Below, piece after piece: positions 21,787 to 33,819 of a stretch of 64,000 bases of DNA. The first letter of the stretch is position 1, and the number at the start of each line of letters is the position of its first letter. Source of the DNA: Perilla frutescens (taxonomy: Eukaryota > Streptophyta > Magnoliopsida > Lamiales > Lamiaceae); assembly GCA_026008535.1 (NCBI GenBank), contig BRKX01000006.1, positions 32,290,664 through 32,354,663 on the forward strand, written 5' to 3'. The notes beneath the pieces were generated by a model. That model was not told where the DNA came from, did not search any database, and saw only the letters and a list, made by a program, of their open reading frames with translations. The translations under genes were made by a program, and so were the position numbers.

Positions 21787-22500
21787 GATAAGAACTTAAT
21801 GAACATGTAAGAACCGTGAGTCTTATAGGCATAAACTGTGTGAATTTGGTTCTGTCATGTAATCATTTTCTTTGTTGCATTATACAGTCGACTAAGCTAG
21901 TTAATTGTGGCTGATAACTCGTTAATTAGAATTGTGTTCACTACCTCTATAAATAGTCAATGAATCATAGTTGTGTGTTGGTCATAAAGGGATGGGATGC
22001 ATCATGGGTACTGAGGGCATAAGAGAGATCATTGTCTAGGTAAATCTGGGTCTGTCTAGATCATAATGCTGCTTTGTTGCTTACAATCATATGAGAGATC
22101 GGGATTGGGTAACAAGTTAGGGTTTAGGGGACGAGAGATCACCTTTAGACTAAACTGAAAGGATAGATTAGGTAAGTGTAAGAGATCCGTTGCCTATAAC
22201 CAGGTAATTAGATTTGCATAAGTAATCAGCGTGGCCATGATTGGTCAAGTGTTTGTTAATTTTGAAATCTGAGTTCTAATTTGGAATACTTTTACTATTA
22301 ATATTTTCTTGTCTTTTGTTTTGTTTTGTTATTTAGTTTACAGTTTTTACATACAAAGTACGAAGACCACAACAAGAAGATAGAATTTGCAGCTCCTCAT
22401 AGGATCGACCCTTACTCACATTAGCTAGATACGCATTGCTGTGGGCATAAGGATAACTCTCTCTTGAGAATTATTCTGACCGTGAAACGACCGCGCGTCA
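21787..22500 (+). repeat. 5' LTR of element F, second part
   Basis: Continues F's Athila-like LTR after the C1 insertion and ends CGCGTCA, directly before GAAT and the primer site. The complement of 6791-7530 in E aligns throughout. Confidence 0.85.
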
Positions 22501-22504
22501 GAAT

Positions 22505-22522
22505 TGGCGCTGTTGCCGGGGA
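22505..22522 (+). other. Primer-binding site of element F
   Basis: TGGCGCTGTTGCCGGGGA, identical to E's site. Confidence 0.85.
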
Positions 22523-22550
22523 GCTAGTTCTTGAAATTCTATTTTCCCAA

Positions 22551-22673
22551 CTTGTTTGTCTGGCCGGTGGATGCACAACACCTCTGAAGGAGATTTGGTG
22601 TATGATCTAGATCTGAGAAAACTAGATCTGAGAAAACTCTAAGGAGAAGGAGAGCAGAAGCACAGAGGGCACA
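22551..22673 (+). pseudogene. Gag start (element F), truncated by A
   Basis: Plus-strand match to the first codons of E's gag (GRWMHNTSEGDLVYDLDL, then a Lys/Arg-rich stretch). It contains a local duplication of CTAGATCTGAGAAAA and a stop. It stops at GGGCACA where A begins. E's gag continues ACAAGCAGAG at this point, but F never resumes within this window. Confidence 0.75.
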
Positions 22674-23817
22674 TGATATGACCCGGGACCTATGGGACAC
22701 GACACGAGACGAATACGCGGAAGCTAGGAAATAAACTACGTCGGTAAAGTAAGGGAACAATACTCAATAGACTAGATGACTAAGACAAACTAAAATACCT
22801 AGACTATGACACACAAAATTCACAAAAAATCCAAATAACACGGGCTGTTTTGGAAGGCTAATGGAACGGCTATGATAAAGGTATTTCAAATGCGAGGTGA
22901 AGGTGAAGAAGGGCTAGAGTAGATAGGATATGTTAGGGTTGTAACGAACTTACGGATTGAATGGAATGACGATGATCTTGACTCGAACAAGGGCTGGATT
23001 GGAGGCGTATGTGGATGGTGATGATTGACGTGTAATGGTGTTGATGGATGATGTAATGTCGATATGAATCACAACCCGAAAGTTGCCTTGAATCTCGAAC
23101 GTACACAATGCCAAATTCTTTAAGTTGATCTTCAAGTAGCGAGTCTCTGACGATCCCTCAAACGTGGTCGGCAAATTCCATTTGTTAAAACCTAGAATTT
23201 CTAGTTCTAAGAGTATGAATTTAAAATCTAAACTCACAAAGATATATCAGGGTTGAGATGATATAGAAAACAAAGCTTAATTAATCAAATATAGTCTAAA
23301 GTATGAATGTCACAATGAGCCTCTATTTATAATAGAGGTGGCCGAAAATCATAGAGATAAGGGCCGAAAATATCTACTCCAAAACAAACTAGAACTAGAC
23401 TAGGAAACTTCATAAACTAGAATTCAATTCAAGGTAGAATTGTGCCTTAAATAAAACCTAGTCAAACTAGAACTCAATGACCAAAAATTATTCAAATAAT
23501 TAAATAAAAATCTGACTTGGACTATAGTCTAAATAAAATAAAATAAAATATTATAGTCTAATAAATCAATCCCCTTAATTAGATCATCAAGGGCCGATTA
23601 TTTGGGCTTCTCCCCTCTTGGCCGTAGGCTTCACATTCACGCACACACGCACACGTCCACATACACACGTGCACTTCTTCATGTGTTGTACTCAATGACT
23701 TGATCTTCATCTTCCATTATCAACAGGGTCATCATCTTCAAGCTACCTTTCACGCCGTCTTCATCTTCGAATTGCATCTCCGGATTGAGATCCTCATTGC
23801 TATGGATGTCCTCATCA
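22674..23817 (-). repeat. 3' LTR of element A
   Basis: 1,144 bases, TGATATGACCC...GTCCTCATCA on the plus strand. It aligns to the solo LTR and B's LTR. The TATA box is ATTATAAATAGAG at 23321-23333 on the minus strand. The pol reading frame enters it and ends at 23679. The GP(I/V)TR motif kept in the solo LTR and B is deleted here. Confidence 0.85.
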
Positions 23818-25109
23818 TTCCCTCCTTGGTGAAGAGAATTCATCCTCGAATTCGGATCCTCAACATGGTCGAATTTATCTGTATTAAAGGGAGACAAATC
23901 AACAACATTAAACGTAGAAGAACACTTGTACTCACCTGGAAGATCAATGCGGTATGCATTGTCATTAACACGGCTTAGAACTGTGAATGGACCATCTCCT
24001 CTAGGTAACAACTTTGATTTTCTCAAGTTTGGAAAATGGCCAGGACTCAGATGAATCCAAACACGATCTCCGGGCTGGAAGACAACTTGCTTACGTCAAG
24101 TGTTGCGTGTGGCGGCATCCTTTACACCTTTGTGCTCGATCCGGGCACGCACCTTCTCATGCATCTCTGGAATAAAATCAGCTCTCTTCATACCTTTAAC
24201 ACTCGTTAGATGCTCAACGGGTAAAGGAATCAAATCAGTAGGATTTAGTGGATTAAATCCATAAACTACCTCAAATGGAGACATGTTAGTAGAAGAATGA
24301 ATTGCACGATTATAAGCAAATTCAGCATATGGTAAACACTCTTCCCATGACTTCAAATTGTTTTTAATTAGAGACCTAAGTAAGGCTCCTAATGTACGAT
24401 TCACAACCTCAGTTTAGCCATCGGTTTGTGGATGACATGCAGTAGAAAATAATAACTTAGTACCTAATTTTCCCCACAAAACACGCCAAAAATGTCCTAA
24501 AAATTTAGAATCCCTATCACTAACAATAGTACGAGGAATTCCATGCAATCTAATAACATGAACAAAGAACAAATTGGCAATGTAAACAGCATCATCGGTT
24601 TTCCCACATGCAATGAAATGAGCCATTTTGGAGAACCGATCAACTACAACAAACACCGAATCTTTACCCGACCTAGACCTAGGCAATCCCAATATGAAAT
24701 CCATGGAAATATCGATCCAAGGGGCTATAGGGGTGGGTAACGGTGTGTACAATCCAAACGGGTGTGAAGTGGACTTGGCTTGACGACAAGTAATGCAATG
24801 ACTACACACGTTCTCTACATCCCTACACATATGCAGTCAAAAGAAGTGTTCATGCAGCAAGTTTAATGTTTTATTATGCACACCAAAGTGACCCATTAAA
24901 CCCCACGCATGTGATTCTAACACTAATAACTCACGCATTGAACAATCCGGGATGCACAACTTTGATTCTTTGAATAGAAAACCATCATGCACATAAAAAC
25001 CATCAAAAGACCTAGGTTTGCTACTACACGACGTAAAGATAGGGCTGAAATAAGCATCATGCGTGTATAAAGTCTTAATGGACTCGAAACCTAGCATCTT
25101 AGCATGCAT
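23679..25109 (-). pseudogene. Integrase with a C-terminal tail running into the LTR (element A)
   Basis: Zinc-binding part (ESHAWGLMGHFGVH, CSHCITCRQAKS), core (PWIDISMDFILGLPRSRSG, VSDRDSKFLGHFWRVLWG, ACHPQTDG, then PYAEFAYNRAIHSSTNMSPF), and C-terminal domain (FQPGDRVWIHLSPGHFPNLR, YRIDLPGEYKCSSTFNVVDL). Stops at 24,411 (Gln-type codon to TAG) and near 24,095, and a frame break near 24,900 (GVHNKTLN). The frame crosses the polypurine tract and ends 139 bases inside the LTR. Confidence 0.9.
23818..23832 (-). other. Polypurine tract of element A
   Basis: The minus strand reads TCACCAAGGAGGGAA directly before the LTR. It lies inside the pol frame (HQGGND). Confidence 0.65.
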
Positions 25110-26185
25110 TAAGTTCAGAAGAGCGTACCTTCAAGACAACGCGTCGGCTACGACATTCTCCTTGCCCTTTTTGTACTTGATCACATATGGAAAGGACTTG
25201 ATGAATTCTACCCATCTCGCGTGTCTTTTGTTCAGATTTTGCTGCCCTTTGAGATGCTTTAAACTTTCATGATCCGTGTGAATCACGAACTCCTTGGGCC
25301 AAAGATAATGCTGTCATGTGTCCAACGCACGCTTCAAAGCATAGAGCTCTTTATTTTACGTAGAATACCTAAGTGAGGCGCCATTCAGCTTCTCACTGAA
25401 GTAGGCGACGGGCCTATGGTCCTGCATCAAAACTGCACCAATACCTATGCCCGAAGCATCACACTCGATCTCAAAGGTCTTAGAAAAGTCAAGTAAACAA
25501 AAAAATAGGAGTAGAACAAAACAATGATTTCAAAGTATTAAACGCATGCTCTTGTTGCTTTACCCTACTCAAATTTCCGGTCCTTCTTGCTTAGCTCAGT
25601 AAGAGGGGCGGCTATACTGGTGAAATCCCGTACAAAACGACGGTAAAACCCAGCCAATCCATGAAAGGATCGGACCTCAGAGGTGTTCTTTGGTGTTGGC
25701 CATTCCTCAATCGCTTTGATTTTGGAATGGTCAACCTCAATACCTCGTGAACTGACGATAAAGCCTAGAAAAATGACTTCATCTATACAAAAAGAACACT
25801 TAGACAAATTTCCATACAACTTTGCATCACGCAGAGGACAGAAAACATGCCTAAGGTGATCTATGTGCGCCTGTGCACTGTGACTATAAATAAGAATATC
25901 ATCAAAGTACACAACCACAAATTTACCAATCACATCACGCAAAACATGGTTCATTAATCTCATAAAAGTTCTCGGTGCATTAGTGAGACCAAAAGACATA
26001 ACTAACCACTCATATAGACCATGCTTTATTTTAAATGCAGTTTTCCATTCATCCCCTTCATTGTTCTTCTTTGGCACTACGATGACTGGAACTGCACAAG
26101 GGCTCATCGACTCTCGAATTTGCTTCTTCTCCAATGGCTCCTTCACTTGACGATCAATCTCCTTCGTCTCCTTAGGGGATGTATC
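25110..26185 (-). pseudogene. Reverse transcriptase (internally deleted) and RNase H (element A)
   Basis: The RT part reads SPCAVPVIVVPKKNNEGDEW: the fingers run straight into the segment after the first catalytic Asp. Compared with D, the stretch CVDCRAVNN...FSKIDLRSRYHQIR is missing without a frame change (junction about 26,062-26,070). YFDDILIYS is present further on. RNase H (EIECDASGIGIGAVLMQ, HTDHESLKHLKGQ) has stops near 25,355 and 25,130, and the linker around 25,490-25,565 is scrambled. RT is dead because one active-site Asp is gone. Confidence 0.85.
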
Positions 26186-27727
26186 GTACGCTGGTCTATT
26201 GGGCAAGATGGAGCCGGGCACGAAATCGATCTGGTGCTCGATCCCACGAACTAGAGGTAATCCACTTGGAATCTCTTCCGAGAACACGTCCTCGAACTCC
26301 TCCATAAGTGGCTGCACATCACAAGGCAAAGAAACACCATTAGTAGCACTATCCTTATAAGATAAAGGTACAAAAGGTAAACCTGCTTTTAGTGCTTTTT
26401 CTACGCCTTTAACTGAGATGAACATGGACCGATTTTGCTCTGCTTTAGGGGTTGATCCAGATGCCTTTCCACGTACCAAGGAATCATTGGAAGACACCAA
26501 AGGGGCTGTATTGGCCAAATTTGAAGAAGAAATTGACGGTGAAGGGACAGCCGAGTGTTGGCCGTTCACGGCGGCGGTTCGGGCGGCGGTTGCGGCTGTT
26601 CTCGCCCGTTCCTGCTTAAATCTCTCTTACATCCTCTCTTGATCCTCTACAATAGCTTTAGGATTTAGTGGCTTTAATACGGTGGTTCGTCCATCTTGAG
26701 TAATCAAGTAAGTGTTCGCCAATCCATCGTGAACCGCTTTTCTGTGGAACTGCCACGGTCTCCCTAAAAGTATGTGTGCTTCCTCCATGGGAATAACATC
26801 ACACAAAACAGTGTCATAATAATGAACTTTAGTAAAAGAAATGTATACCTTACCTATCACTCGAATGGAACCATGATCTGTGAGCCACTGCAGCTTGTAG
26901 GACTTCGGATGCTTTGTTGTAGTGAGGGCGATCTTATCAACGGCATACTGGCTAATTGCATTTATCATGCTCCCACTGTCTATAATCATCGCATAGGTCT
27001 GATCTTTGATAGCAACTCGGGTGTAAAAGATGTTCTCACGCTGAGATTGCTCTTCATCTTCACGATTGATATTAAGACTGCGGATTGAAACTAGACTGAC
27101 ATGAGGTAACTCAAGTTCCTCATCTTCAATCTCGACTTCTGGGGTGTCGATGGTAACTGGGACGGTGGTTTGGGGCTCCTCCTCATCTTCACTGGCTGAC
27201 TCAAGTCCATTCTGTTCATTGAGGAACAGTACACGTCGGTTTGGGCACTGATACCGAAAATGGCCCCAACCTTGGCATTTGTGACACTGGATGTCACGGG
27301 CTTGACTAGGGGCTGCATTAGGCGGCGTGTTGGACTGATTGGGCCATTGGAATGGAGGCCGTGGGGACGGCGCCGGTGTAGACTCGGGTCTACGGCTGGA
27401 CTGCGGTGTAGAACGGTCGAAACGCCGTTCAGGTGGTCCGGACTGACCTCGGGGTCGTGTGGATTCAGAAAAAGGTATAGAAGGTGATGTGGAATGTTTA
27501 CCTTTGTTCCAAGAAGGCCGTGTAGGGGCTGCACTATGGTGTGATCGACGGCGATCCTCTCTCAGCTGCTTTTCCACAATCGATGCGTATTGCACCATCC
27601 TTTCTACACTGGTGAAGTCTTTGAGCTCGAATTCACATGCAATATCGGGATTCATACCTTCAATATACCTAATGATGGTAGCATTTAAGGTCTCCTCCTT
27701 CCCGACTCGGTTTAAGGCAGTCTTCAA
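26186..27727 (-). pseudogene. Gag nucleocapsid and protease (element A)
   Basis: The minus strand contains a gag tail (CEFELKDFTSVERMVQYASI), a Pro/Arg/Ser-rich linker and an intact CCHC knuckle (CHKCQGWGHFRYQCPNRR). Then come an acidic segment, the protease (AMIIDSGSMINAISQ, Asp-Ser-Gly) and HILLGRPWQFHRK. One stop at 26,640 separates it from the linker to RT (GIEHQIDFVPGSILPNRPAY). Confidence 0.85.
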
Positions 27728-28485
27728 TACTTTGTGATACTCTTCGATCGAACGGGTGCCTTATTTGATCCGGTTGAGCTTCTTCTCAAGCTCTCTCTTA
27801 TAGTGGACTGGAATGAAGTGTCCTCGCATCAATCCTTTCATCTCTTCCCAAGTATCAATCGGTGGATTTCGATTTCTGCACCTTCTCTCTTGCTGCATCT
27901 ACCACCAAGTGGTTTCGTAGCCTCTAAACTCCAAACATGCTAATTGCACCTTCTTGACTTCTGTAAAGTCACAGTATGCGAAAATATTCTCTACCTTACG
28001 TTCCCAATCTAGATATATATCGGGATCGTGAAGGCCTTCGAACTCTGGAATGCTTGTTTTGATGTTGTTAAGCATTCGATCTTCTCCATAGTCATCATTG
28101 TAGTTTCCACGCCTTTAACGGCATCCACAATCTGGTGTATCATATCCGGCATCGGTATTCTCATCAAAGTACTTCTCTTCTGGCTCATTTTAATGCTCAT
28201 TGTGTCGAGCAGGTCCTCGAACAGCTTGTGTAATGGTTGGAGTAGTTTTTGTGTGTTCAAAGACATGTACTAAATCATCAATCTTGTCGGATAGCGCCTA
28301 GTGCTGTCTCTGGAAGTGCTTTGAAAGCGCTTCAAAGTGGTACTTAGGATCCCACAGTGGTGGTGGATCCGAAAAAGACTCCATGGGTGCTTTGGACGGA
28401 TCTTTGGGCGGGTCCAAAGGTGGAATAGTCGACTAAGGGTCGACGGATGGAGTCAAGGATGACTCTGGACGGGTACCTTTCTTCA
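27728..28485 (-). pseudogene. Gag N-terminal part (element A)
   Basis: It starts at the ATG at 28485 (MKKGTRPESSLTPSVDP). Stops follow at about 28,435, 28,303 and 28,196. The gag core reads IPEFEGLHDPDIYLDWERKV and DTWEEMKGLMRGHFIP. A stop lies before GTRSIEEYHKVLKT at about 27,760. Confidence 0.7.
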
Positions 28486-28963
28486 TGACACATACAAAAC
28501 GAACAAACATAAAGAAAAATAAGGTAGGACCTTACAATCTCTCGTCACTCGTGTGTTTTCTCTCTTGATTTTACCACTCGTGTATCACTCAATATATGGG
28601 TGCACAGTGTATGAAAAATCATGTATAAGGCTATATGAGAATCGGCTCTCTTGCACTGGGAATGGGCGGGTATACTACTCTCGGAACAAGGATGAATTTG
28701 GTGTGTATGGAATGAGTATGGATGAGTGTAGGTGTGTATGGGGGCTGTCGAGTATGGTGGTGTAGATAGAGAGGTGGTCGAGTATGGTAGAGGGAGGAAA
28801 ATGAAGGAAAATAGATCAATTAATGAAGTCCAAATTAGATTACGAAATCTAAAATTAAATCTAGGTAGAAAAAGGAAAGAAATAGAATAAGATAATGAAA
28901 GAAGAATTCAAGAAGGCAATAGGGTGATTTGGATATGTATCAATCTATGTGACACAATCTAAA
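28486..28963 (-). other. Leader of element A, cut by copia I
   Basis: 478 bases upstream of gag without a credible ORF. By comparison with D's leader (about 560 bases from gag to LTR), the primer site should lie just beyond the insertion. The sequence stops at ATCTAAA, where I's LTR begins. Confidence 0.6.
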
Positions 28964-30408
28964 TGTTGGGGTTTTTTCGAATTAAACCACCGCAGGATCT
29001 ATTTAGTTGTTCATTAATCCGTGTTCATGCAAATCATAATTTTATGTAACATGCATGTTTATTACAGTCTAATCAAATAGCATGTAAAACATATTCGATT
29101 CTAATAAAGCGGAAGACATAGAAAATGAATCTACTTACAAATCGACAGACGGTCTGAGGACAAGATTAAAGATCTAATCTTGTTGTTGAATGAACAATGA
29201 TAATGGTGTCACTTATGTCATACACGGCCACTGCACAATTCCACTCCAAGATCTTCTATTGTATTCCCGGACTGTATCTAGATTCAGAGAGTGGGCTGAA
29301 AACTACTAGATATAATTGTGAAATCTGTGGATAACTTTGAGAGACAAAGAGGGGCGGATATCTTATGATAATATCTCTATAAATTTCGTGCCCCCTCCCC
29401 TTATATATAGAGAGGGGCAAAATTTCATGTTCCAGCCCTACTGGGCTGGGCCACTATCTCAAGTTCTATATCCAGTCCACTTTCAGTCATATTGGGCTAC
29501 AACAGGGATCTAGAAGAATATTAAATTGACCCACTAATTTATTTAATATCTAATTCCAATAAACTTAGGATATAATTAAATAAATTAAGTTTTACTTTTA
29601 TTCTACTAAAGAAGTAAAACTGACCTACCAATTTAATACATATTTTCGAATATGCTTTCTCTTTTAGTCCAGTCATTCCCCTTTTTAAGATATAATGTTC
29701 ATTAATTAATTATGTCAGCCTCTGACAGCTATAATTAATTAACCTCTAAAACCTTGAGTAGTACCACACAAGCTTTACCATGTAAGGAATAAATTCCACC
29801 TGCAGGGTTTCAACATGAACTTGTGTTTCCTCAAGAGAACATCATCAACCTGGCGCACCAGGACACGGTGCTCATGCATACTGCTCCAGACATCATGTAT
29901 ACATTGTTATTACCCAAGATATCGAATTCGATCTACGAAAAGATCTTACACATTGATAAATCAAAGTAATAAACAACGCACACATATGCTTGCCAATATC
30001 ACATGAGTTCAGAACCCGAACTCTGTGGATCTTTATTCTCTCAGTAGCTGGGTCAGAGATAGAGAATAGTATCATATCATGATCCTCCTCAATATACAAA
30101 TGAGTGTACTAGAATAATTAGTTGGTCAAGATAAACTAACTTATCATATTATTCTACGGTGTACCGATGGTGTGTTCAGGACCATCTAAGCCGTGAGCTC
30201 TTTAATAAAATATAAGGTTCTAATGATATGATCTTACCGTGTGACTCCCCACACCATATCATCTACAATGTAAGTATATGGAACATTGCATAGAACAATT
30301 ATAAAACATAATCTAAATGCAAACAGTGACTGTAAGAACTTTCATTTCATGTCATCATATCATCAGAAAAATATACAAAGACAAGTCTTCTAGTATACAT
30401 AACCAACA
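28964..30408 (-). repeat. 3' LTR of element I
   Basis: 1,445 bases, TGTTGGGG...CATAACCAACA on the plus strand. A TATA box (CTATATATAA) lies at 29401-29410 on the minus strand. Its complement aligns with the decayed LTR of J (56084-57411), for example around the shared ATATGTATTAAATTGGTAGG. Confidence 0.85.
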
Positions 30409-30420
30409 ATCTCCCACTTA
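30409..30420 (-). other. Polypurine tract of element I
   Basis: The minus strand reads AAGTGGGAGAT right before the LTR. The same tract occurs in H and J. Confidence 0.75.
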
Positions 30421-30484
30421 TACTTGAAGCATGTCTTTCAAGCATAAAAACTAATAGACTAACTCTCCAATCAAAACTATCGAC

Positions 30485-32010
30485 TCAAACTGCGCCCCTA
30501 GGTCTGCATCTCACTACCATTTTCTCCACGTGACCATCAAATGTCTTAGTCGGCAAGCTCTTCGTGAATGGATCAGCCAGGTTGTCCTCCGATGCAATCT
30601 TGACCACCGCCACATCTCCTCTCTTAACGATTTCTCGTATAAGATTGTACTTTCTCTCTATGTGTTTACTTGCATTGTGAGCTCTGGGTTCCTTCGAGTT
30701 TGCCACTGCACCAGAATTATCACAGTATATCGTGATAGTCTTAGGTAAACCAGGAACCACGCCCAAGCCCAATAGGAACCCGCGGAGCCAGACAGCCTCT
30801 TTTGCAGCTTCAGAGGCAGCTACATATTCAGCTTCCATGGTGGAATCCGCAATGCATTTCTGCTTAATGCTCCTCCATGCAATGACTCCACCTCCTAATG
30901 TAAACACATAGCCCGAGGTAGACTTACTCTGATCTTTGTCAATTTGAAAATCTGAGTCCGTATAACCCAAAGGTACTAGACTATCAGAGCGGAAAACCAA
31001 CATGTAGTCTCGAGTCCTTTTAAGGTACTTGAGAATGTTTTTGACCACAGTCCAGTGACCTTGTCCAGGGTTAGACTGATATCTGCTTACCATGCCAATG
31101 ACATAGCATATATTAGGCCTAGTGCATAGCATAGCATACATCAAACTTCCCACAGCCGAAGCATATGGTACTTTCTTCATTTCCTCTATCTCAGACTGTG
31201 TTTGGGGACACATTTCCTTGGATAGATGAATTCCATGACTGTAAGGTATAAAACCTTTCTTGGAATCTTGCATGCTAAACCTAGCTAGCACTGTATCGAT
31301 ATAAGTTTCTTGGGACAGACATAACATCCTTTTCTGGCTATCTCGAATGATCTTGATGCTAAGGACATGTCCGGCTTCACCCAAATCCTTCATATCGAAC
31401 TGCTTGGACAACCACACCCTAATGTTAGGTAACTCCTTCTTACTGTTTCCAATAAGCAAGATGTCATCAACATAAAGTACAAGGAATGACACCACGTTTC
31501 TATCACATTTCTTGTACACACAGCTCTCATCCGGACTTTGCACGAATCCATATGATTGGATAACCTTATCAAATCGGATGTTCTAAGATCTCAATACCTG
31601 CTTAAGTCCATAAATGGATCTCTTAAGCTTGCACACCAAGTGCTCTTGGCCTTTAGCAATAAATCCATCTGGTTGTCTCATGTGAATGTTTTCTTCAAGA
31701 CTTCCATTTAGGAAAGCTGTCTTGACATCCATCTACCAGATCTCATAATCTAAATGAGCGGCAATTGACAAGAGAATCCGGATTGACTTAAGCATGGCTA
31801 CCGGTAAAAAAGTTTCCTCATAATCGATCCCTTCTTTCTGAGTGTACCCTTTCGCAACCAATCTAGCTTTGAAGGTTTCAACCTTCCCGTCAGTTCCTCT
31901 CTTGAGCTTGTAGATCCACTTACACCTAATGGGTTTAATCCCATCTTGTGGTTCTACGAGCTCCCAGACTTGATTGTGATCCATAGATCCAATCTCAGAT
32001 TCCATTGCAG
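30485..32010 (-). pseudogene. Reverse transcriptase and RNase H (element I)
   Basis: Minus strand: ETFKARLVAKGYTQKEGIDY, then MDVKTAFLNGSLEENIHM after a stop at 31,733 (Gln to TAG), RSIYGLKQ, a stop near 31,600, and the FLVLYVDDILLIGN active site (intact YVDD). RNase H follows with YTDSDFQIDKDQSKSTSGYV, DSTMEAEYVAASEAAKEAVW and IYCDNSGAVANSKEPRAHN. The normal end is at 30485. The two stops are the only defects seen in this part. Confidence 0.9.
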
Positions 32011-33250
32011 TTTTCCGAGAATCTGCATCTTTATCTCGAATTGCCTCATCATAGGTCCTAGGATCTAATTCATTTAGTCCCTCTGGGAAATCTGAAGCCT
32101 CTCCCAGACCAATGAATCTATCAGGTTGGTGTACAACCCTCCAACTGCGACGAGGCAGTTCATGTACTTCCGTGACACGTTGTGCAGTGTTTGGTGGTTC
32201 ATCTTCTTGTACAACTGGTGTAGGATTCGATCCTCCCCTTAACTCCTCAAGGATGAGTTGAGTCCTTGGTTTGTGGTTTATCACATAGTCTTCCTCTAAG
32301 AATCGAGCATTGGTGCTAACAATGATCTTCTGATCCTTAGGACTATAAAACAAACCACCTTTCGTTCCTCTAGGATATCCAACGAATAGCCTTACATCAG
32401 TACAAGGAGCCAGCTTATCAGCTTCCTTATCCAACACATGTGCAGGGCTACCCCAAATGCGAATATGGTTCAAACTGGGCTTTCGTCCAGTCCATAATTC
32501 TGTGGGCGTAGAAGGAACTAATTTTGACGGAACCAAGTTAAGAATATAGGCTGCTGTTTCTAGGGCATATCCCCAAAATGAAATGGGCAACTCAGAATAA
32601 CTCATCATCGATCTAACCATCTCTAACAGTATACGATTCCTTCTTTCCGACACACCATTCTGTTGTGGTGTTCCTGGCGCAGTCAACTGGGAGGTAATCC
32701 CATTCTCTGCCATGTAATCTCTAAATTCACTTGAGAGGTACTCGCCACCACGATCAGAATGTAGTGACTTGATACTTCTACCTGTTCATTTCTCCGCTTC
32801 TGCCTTAAACACTTTGAATTTCTCAAAGCATTCAGACTTGCGACGTAACAGGTAGATATAACCGTATCTAGAGTAATCATCAATGAGAGTGATGAAATAC
32901 TCAAACCCTCCTCGAGCTTGAACTGACATAGGGCCGTACAGGTCAGAGTTAATCAAATCTAATATCCCTTCGGATCTATTTCCTTTAGACTAGAAAGGAC
33001 GCTTGGTCATTTTACCTTCCAAACAGGATTCACACAAAGGAAATGATTCCAGTACCAAAGAAGACAATGGTCCATCATTTATAAGCCTTTGTATCCTCTT
33101 AAGGTTAATATGACCTAGCCTTAGATGCCAAAGATATGTTTGATTCAATTCTGAAAGTTCTTTTCTCTTGTTAGGGTTTATGATTGATGTATTCAACAGT
33201 TGTCTTTGCGTAATGTTTTCAGTTGGTTTAAGAAAGTATAAGTGTCCATC
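32011..33250 (-). pseudogene. Integrase (element I)
   Basis: Zinc-binding part (YLWHLRLGHINLKRIQRLI, CESCLEGKMTKRPF), core (INSDLYGPMSVQARGG, FITLIDDYSRYGYIYLL, SDRGGEYLSSEF, APGTPQQNGVSERRNR) and C-terminal region (TELWTGRKPSLNHIRIWG). A stop follows KRPF (32,990), and another lies in AEAEK-stop-TGRS (about 32,788). Confidence 0.9.
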
Positions 33251-33808
33251 CAATGTGCCAGAACAGATAAAATGTTTACCACTAAAGATAACTACTTTGT
33301 TATCAAAAGAAACAGAATATCCATCTATAATCAATTTAGAAACTGAAATTAAGTTTCGCCTAAAACCAGGCACATAAAGACAATCTTTCAAAACCAAAGT
33401 TCTATCACTACTGAAAGGTAAAACAACGTCTCCCACTACAATAGCTGCCACTCTTGTAGCATTGCCCATGTAGACGGTGATCTCATTCTCACTCAGCTGT
33501 CTTTTTACCAGGAACCCCTGTAAAGACATGCAAACATGATCAGTAGCTCCAGCATCTACTACCCATGACTGGGTAGAACAAGTTGCTAAACATGTTTCTA
33601 CAACCAGAGTGTGAGATGTACCTCTTTTCTTCTTCTTATTAGGACACGCCGCCTTCCAGTGACCTGGTTGGCTGCAATTGAAGCACTTAGTCTTCGACTT
33701 GAATTCCTCGGGAGGAATCTTCACCTTCAGCTTCTTTGCCTTAGGCGCCTCATCTGCAGCCTTCTTAGGTGCGTTTCTTTTCTTCCTTTTCCCACTAGAA
33801 GAAGACGC
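33251..33808 (-). pseudogene. Zinc knuckle and protease, end of gag (element I)
   Basis: CCHC knuckle CFNCSQPGHWKAAC, then the protease SWVVDAGATDHVC (Asp-Ala-Gly where Asp-Ser-Gly is usual) and YVPGFRRNLISVSKLI. A Lys-rich segment before the knuckle ends at the junction with B. Confidence 0.8.
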
Positions 33809-33819
33809 TCATTTTTCAG

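Larger units (their letters stand above)
22674..28963 (-). mobile_element. Element A: CRM-like Ty3/gypsy, 5' LTR lost
   Basis: Minus strand: leader, gag, PR, RT, RNase H, IN, polypurine tract and 3' LTR (23817 to 22674). It was inserted into F's gag after GCACA. The leader is interrupted at 28963 by copia I, and neither A's 5' LTR nor the right-hand GCACA appears afterwards. It belongs to the same lineage as D and B. Confidence 0.85.
28964..33808 (-). mobile_element. Element I: Tork/Angela-like Ty1/copia, 5' end missing
   Basis: Minus strand: the end of gag, PR, IN, RT, RNase H, polypurine tract, 3' LTR (30408 to 28964). The sequence stops abruptly upstream of the zinc knuckle at about 33,808, where plus-strand gypsy B begins, so most of gag, the leader and the 5' LTR are absent. 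The lineage call rests on the protease and integrase sequences and is tentative. It is the best-preserved pol in the window, with four internal stops seen. Confidence 0.85.

Noticed and set aside
26418..26642. Plus-strand ORF with Ala-rich end
   Set aside because: Antisense to A's protease-RT linker.
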